This document shows positions 5,024 to 8,748 of a stretch of DNA of 8,748 bases, piece after piece. The notes under the pieces are model-generated. The model had not been told where the DNA came from. It saw only the letters and a program-made list of their open reading frames with translations, and did not search any database. The stretch covers positions 1 to 8,748 of the forward strand of contig JAOUQB010000075.1 of the NCBI GenBank assembly GCA_029879555.1, written 5' to 3'. The DNA comes from Nitrospirota bacterium (GTDB taxonomy: Bacteria > Nitrospirota > Nitrospiria > Nitrospirales > UBA8639). Position 1 is the stretch's first letter, and each line of letters begins with the position of its first letter. Made by a program: the position numbers and the translations under genes.

Positions 5024-8000
5024 ATGAAACCCCCTCGGATTCACATCGGTGCGCTTCACCGTAATCGTTTGCCTCGGTTACTCTCCCCCAAGTCTTCTTC
5101 ATTGACCTCTTCAACGGTTCCTCAAGAAGTCGAGGTCAGTCGGCGGCATCTCTTAGGCATAGCCGCAGTGGCCGCAGTGGGTTTCTCGCCAGCCGTGAAG
5201 GTTGTTGAGACCGTGCTGGCCTCGACCGGGGACGCTTTCGAACCGACTTTCACCAAAAACCGTGTCGCATTCTCTCAAAACGGTCAAGAACGATGGGTTA
5301 TCGATACTCAAAATTTTTCGGGTCATCCGAGACTTACCTATACGCAGACCAAGGGACGTATTTCACTTGAACTTCGCCATGCCCTGTTTCCCGGAACGCA
5401 GTTGTCTGCTGATTTTTCTTGTACGTTGACGCAACAGACCTTTGGATGGGAGATGGCCCTCTCCTTTTCCCTTGGAAGTTTTTCCAGCAACACTTCATTT
5501 GAACAATGGTTGGCCGGTTTGGAGCCTGCGCGAGCCCCCGTATGGTTGGATGATCATCTCTGTGACGTATCATTAGGAAAGCTGGAAATAGTGGGAAGAG
5601 CCCATGCGGAGTTTTTCCCGAATTGGGTCATGGCGTTTACTGGAAAAGGAGTAGGACGTCTTGAGGGGCCATCCTCTCGACTCGATTCAGATGCTGTCCA
5701 GATCGCCCTCTTGCAATCAAAAGATCCTAGCGTGGTGAGAAAACCCGGGCACATCCGATCCTTGATTGCGATGGATCGTGGGACACACACCTGGTCCATG
5801 AATGTGGCTGTTGACTCATCAGCCGATGGTGCCCTCCATTGTCCGGATAATGCCTTTTCTTTGGTGCACATCGAAGCCTGGGAACAGCCTGATGGTGGAA
5901 AATCCCATGCGATGATCGCTGAATCAGGAGAGGGCGATGAGCCGCTCCACTTTTGTTGTCGTGGTTTGGAGAGAAGCTCTGATCAGGTAACGCTTGGGCT
6001 TACGAATGTTCGCTATGTGGCACTTTTTCAATCAAGAACGCGCGTTGGGCAACAGGCACTGGTGGCGAAATTTGACCAACACCAAGATTCTTTCAGGTTG
6101 CATGGCTGCTCGTTTACGTTAGGCCATCCGATTGGCACGCCTCCCTTCGAATTGATTCAGTACGAAGATGGGACACGAACCCTTCAATGCGAACCGGGAA
6201 TTAACCGTCTTGCCGTGCCATTGGCTGGAGCATTGGCCCAACCAATGGATGTGCCATTTGGCGCGCGCCTGATCCTTGCGCAAACGAAGCCACGCATACG
6301 GCGCAGACCCACCATCAAGCCCTCGGCTAAACAACCGGTTATTCCAAGGCCACCCGCTCCAGTTACCAAGCCCGAGAGTGTGGCACCTCGTCCTCTCGCA
6401 CCAGGGTCTCAAGCTATTACGCCCATTCAAAAAGTCCCGATTGATCCGAGGATCGTCGCGCCTTTGGTCAACGATTTTCGGGTGACGATTCAGATCCCCG
6501 GCCCGTTGGCGGTTTCTGTGGTTCGTCCCGAAGATTTGTTGGTCCTCAAGTTTGAATTTCGGAATCTCACTTTGCAGGTTGGGCAAGGACAACCCCCGAA
6601 ACTCGTTCCAGGCTCAGGAGGGAATAGTCGATCAGGTCCACCAGTCTTGGTGGTCAACTTTCCTCCTCAGCATATTGCGGAAGAAGCCTTTTATGAAGCA
6701 GCAGAGAAGAAAGACCCACCTACGTTTCCCATTGACGCGCGTCTAGCTGGCTGGAGTCGACTCGTTTTTGCCATCCCCAATGGCACGACGTTTATTCCGT
6801 ACACCCTGGATGCACTATTGAATTGGTCGCATTTGCAACAGGTGGTGGCTCCGGCTGCAGCCCCTCCACCTTCGCCGCCACAACGGGTGGCTGTGCCAGT
6901 TCCTATCCCACATGTGCCCCAGCGCATTCCTCAACGGATTCCTCAGCGGCCCCTTCAGAGGCAACAATCGTATCCCTTCCTGGAAGGCCCGGTGGAGCCG
7001 CGTTGGAATGAAGTGCGAGGGACCAATCAACTTTTTCATGTTGTAAAGACCGTTTTAGGTGGGGAATACCGACCACAAGCCATTGTTGTGGCGCAACGAG
7101 ATGCCCCGACCCGACAATCTCAACAAGCCATTCAGTCACAGATTCCCAATGCTGTCGCAGTTCGTGCGCAACCGCCTTCACCGCCTACCCCAGCGGAACT
7201 CAAAAATTTTACGGCGCTGGAAGTTCCCTATCGCCTATTCCTTTCTCCCAGTGCGATGGCCGGATGGAGCCATATGACGAAACCTGTCACGTTTAATGGC
7301 CGAACCGAGTTGTGGCATACGCGACTTGGGGTCCGACGGCAAACGCGATCGGGAGATTGGGGTGTGGATGAGGCTAATACGTGGTATCGCACGATGCGGG
7401 CCATTTGGTCTCCAGATTTTGATAAGGACAAACCAACTGGAGGTCCTCCGATCTATCCTAGCCAGGATCCACGTACACCATTTCGGATGCTCCCAGAAGC
7501 GCAGGATCGTCATCAACTCGTGCATTTGATGGCCAATGGGCAAGGTTTCCCAAAGGGATGGCAGGATCGGGTCATGAAAATCGACCGGTTCATGTTGAGT
7601 GCTCTAGGAGCGTGGATCAAGTCGCGGTACCTTTTTGACCCAGCCCCAAGTCAGTTGACCCTGATTGAATGGGTTCAACATGCCAATATGGGACGAGATC
7701 AGTTTGTCAAAGTCGTGCATGAGGGTTTTCTCTTTCCATTTGGCCACAAGGCCGTGTTAGTCAAGATTAGCGAACGAAAATTTGAGAGAACAAACAAGGG
7801 TATTGTCGCGCTGCTCCGATACCGTGAATTCATCGTAGTCAGGGAACCCATTAAAGAATATCCCGGTCCCGGACAAGAGGACCTCACTTTTTCCGATGGA
7901 CGAAATTTTCCCTATCGAAGTTTACAGATTACAAAACTGGTTTCCCCAAACCTTGATAAAAAGGAACTTTCTCCCGTTTTTGAGTCAGGCCAACATGATA

Positions 8001-8748
8001 ATAGGATTGCCTTTTGGCCAAAAGTTACTGGGGAAGATTTTCAATGGCATGTGATTGGCGAGGATTGGGCGGGTCAAAAGTCTGAGTTTTCGTTACCATT
8101 GATTTTTATTGATAAAGTCGTGGGTCTTAGTGCAGACATTGGGAGAAGTCCTGCTATTCATGTGGTGCGAACGGCCTATTTTCAGTCTGGAAGTCGAAAG
8201 GTCGCTGATCTTTCGGGACAAAAGGTGGCCTTTGCTCCCAAGAAACCTGGTGGGGATACGGTCCTAGAAACAGCCAGTCTGACCTTCGATGCCGAAATCC
8301 CATGTAACTATGTAGCCATTCAGGAAGGGTTTGCCCCAACATGTTCAAACCAACTTACTCAGCCAATCAAAGATGCCGCTGACCCCTTGTTTTTCCCATT
8401 TGTGTCAGAGGCTGAAGTGAGTATCCCTGCCGTAAAGAGTTTGCTGGGAACGGGTCCTGCCGCCGACCGTACGAAAGTCCGTTACAGCAATCTCTATCGA
8501 GTCAAAGGATTTGGCGGACCGAATAAAGGCGAACTCTTTTTAGAGCTGGTTCAGCCGGTTGGTCTGCAATTTGGTCAGACAGACAAAGTGGGTGGTGTCG
8601 GAGCGCCGAATATGAACATCGTGGGGATTTCCAGGGAGTTCGGTCCGATTGGTGGTGCGGGTGGTATCAGTACGGGAGACGTGACGACTCGCGGTATTAG
8701 CCCAGGACAGTCCGCGGAGAAGTTTGCACAAGGAAATTTCGATCCCAC
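5024..8748 (+). CDS. Very large Tat-exported protein of unknown function (3' partial)
   Basis: 1241 uninterrupted codons, read through by hand without a stop; the gene runs off the window. The N-terminus has a twin-arginine signal: SRRHLLG at 39-45, a hydrophobic stretch to about 61 and possible cleavage after VLA (66). This implies export of a folded protein. Residues 70-420 look beta-rich and end in an Arg/Pro linker (420-460). Residues 480-605 hold RPEDLLVLKFEF (from 501), FPPQHIAEEAF (546-556) and RLVFAIPNG (from 579). A second proline linker (607-655) contains four tetrapeptide units (VPQR, IPQR, IPQR, PLQR). Later landmarks are GRTELWHTRLG (759-769), DRHQLVHLM (from 828), MGRDQF (889-894) and FIVVREP (936-942). 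These recall long conserved hypothetical proteins in several phyla, but I know no function and see no catalytic motif. The start is supported by AAGGAG. It follows the small ORF by 19 bases. Confidence 0.92.
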   Translation, partial: MKPPRIHIGALHRNRLPRLLSPKSSSLTSSTVPQEVEVSRRHLLGIAAVAAVGFSPAVKVVETVLASTGDAFEPTFTKNRVAFSQNGQERWVIDTQNFSGHPRLTYTQTKGRISLELRHALFPGTQLSADFSCTLTQQTFGWEMALSFSLGSFSSNTSFEQWLAGLEPARAPVWLDDHLCDVSLGKLEIVGRAHAEFFPNWVMAFTGKGVGRLEGPSSRLDSDAVQIALLQSKDPSVVRKPGHIRSLIAMDRGTHTWSMNVAVDSSADGALHCPDNAFSLVHIEAWEQPDGGKSHAMIAESGEGDEPLHFCCRGLERSSDQVTLGLTNVRYVALFQSRTRVGQQALVAKFDQHQDSFRLHGCSFTLGHPIGTPPFELIQYEDGTRTLQCEPGINRLAVPLAGALAQPMDVPFGARLILAQTKPRIRRRPTIKPSAKQPVIPRPPAPVTKPESVAPRPLAPGSQAITPIQKVPIDPRIVAPLVNDFRVTIQIPGPLAVSVVRPEDLLVLKFEFRNLTLQVGQGQPPKLVPGSGGNSRSGPPVLVVNFPPQHIAEEAFYEAAEKKDPPTFPIDARLAGWSRLVFAIPNGTTFIPYTLDALLNWSHLQQVVAPAAAPPPSPPQRVAVPVPIPHVPQRIPQRIPQRPLQRQQSYPFLEGPVEPRWNEVRGTNQLFHVVKTVLGGEYRPQAIVVAQRDAPTRQSQQAIQSQIPNAVAVRAQPPSPPTPAELKNFTALEVPYRLFLSPSAMAGWSHMTKPVTFNGRTELWHTRLGVRRQTRSGDWGVDEANTWYRTMRAIWSPDFDKDKPTGGPPIYPSQDPRTPFRMLPEAQDRHQLVHLMANGQGFPKGWQDRVMKIDRFMLSALGAWIKSRYLFDPAPSQLTLIEWVQHANMGRDQFVKVVHEGFLFPFGHKAVLVKISERKFERTNKGIVALLRYREFIVVREPIKEYPGPGQEDLTFSDGRNFPYRSLQITKLVSPNLDKKELSPVFESGQHDNRIAFWPKVTGEDFQWHVIGEDWAGQKSEFSLPLIFIDKVVGLSADIGRSPAIHVVRTAYFQSGSRKVADLSGQKVAFAPKKPGGDTVLETASLTFDAEIPCNYVAIQEGFAPTCSNQLTQPIKDAADPLFFPFVSEAEVSIPAVKSLLGTGPAADRTKVRYSNLYRVKGFGGPNKGELFLELVQPVGLQFGQTDKVGGVGAPNMNIVGISREFGPIGGAGGISTGDVTTRGISPGQSAEKFAQGNFDP
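6914..6961 (+). repeat. Four-unit 12-base repeat encoding x-P-Q-R
   Basis: Four consecutive 12-base units encode VPQR, IPQR, IPQR and PLQR inside the second proline-rich linker of the giant protein. The units differ mainly at third positions and the last is diverged, so this is a degenerate microsatellite-like linker repeat. Confidence 0.75.

Noticed and set aside
6119..6592. 157-codon minus-strand open frame
   Set aside because: It is fully inside the uninterrupted giant-protein frame and its product has no recognisable domain.
6914..6961. Short tandem repeat as a CRISPR-like or regulatory array
   Set aside because: The units are in frame, have no spacers and encode a proline/glutamine/arginine linker.

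Overview
The window holds one continuous block of plus-strand genes with short gaps (19 to 38 bases). It reads like the middle of an operon devoted to exported, cell-surface or secreted proteins. No RNA gene, mobile element, CRISPR array, origin or convincing terminator or promoter was seen. GC content looks moderate by eye, around half. An OmpA-like peptidoglycan-binding module plus Sec and Tat signal peptides point to a Gram-negative-type (diderm) bacterium. A Nitrospirota-like source is only a weak impression from the style of the first gene, and no taxonomic marker is present.

Layout. (1) 1-1086: 5'-truncated protein with an N-terminal beta-rich region, a proline/arginine linker, a divergent OmpA-like domain and a C-terminal PAN/apple-type domain. 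(2) 1125-3377: secreted subtilisin-family (S8) protease with a complete Asp/His/Ser triad, an acidic-then-basic N-terminal head, a propeptide-like domain and a polyproline hinge leading to an unrecognised four-cysteine C-terminal domain. (3) 3406-4848: secreted protein with the same head and the same four-cysteine domain, but no protease module, followed by two tandem Ig/carboxypeptidase-regulatory-like repeats. (4) 4870-5004: candidate 44-residue basic, hydrophobic small protein with its own ribosome binding site. (5) 5024 to the window end: a very large protein (at least 1241 residues, 3' end outside the window) with a twin-arginine signal. It resembles a family of large uncharacterised proteins that I recognise only by motif style.

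How they may work together (inference). The co-directional layout, the export signals on the three genes whose N-termini are visible, and the recurring Pro/Arg-rich linkers suggest an extracytoplasmic complex. The OmpA/PAN protein could contact peptidoglycan and other surface partners. The protease and its protease-less paralogue could share a partner through the common head and tail. The giant Tat-exported protein could be a structural or substrate component. The most notable observation is the protease/non-protease pair: one scaffold with a 467-residue catalytic cassette present in one copy and absent from the next, with breakpoints visible to within a few residues.
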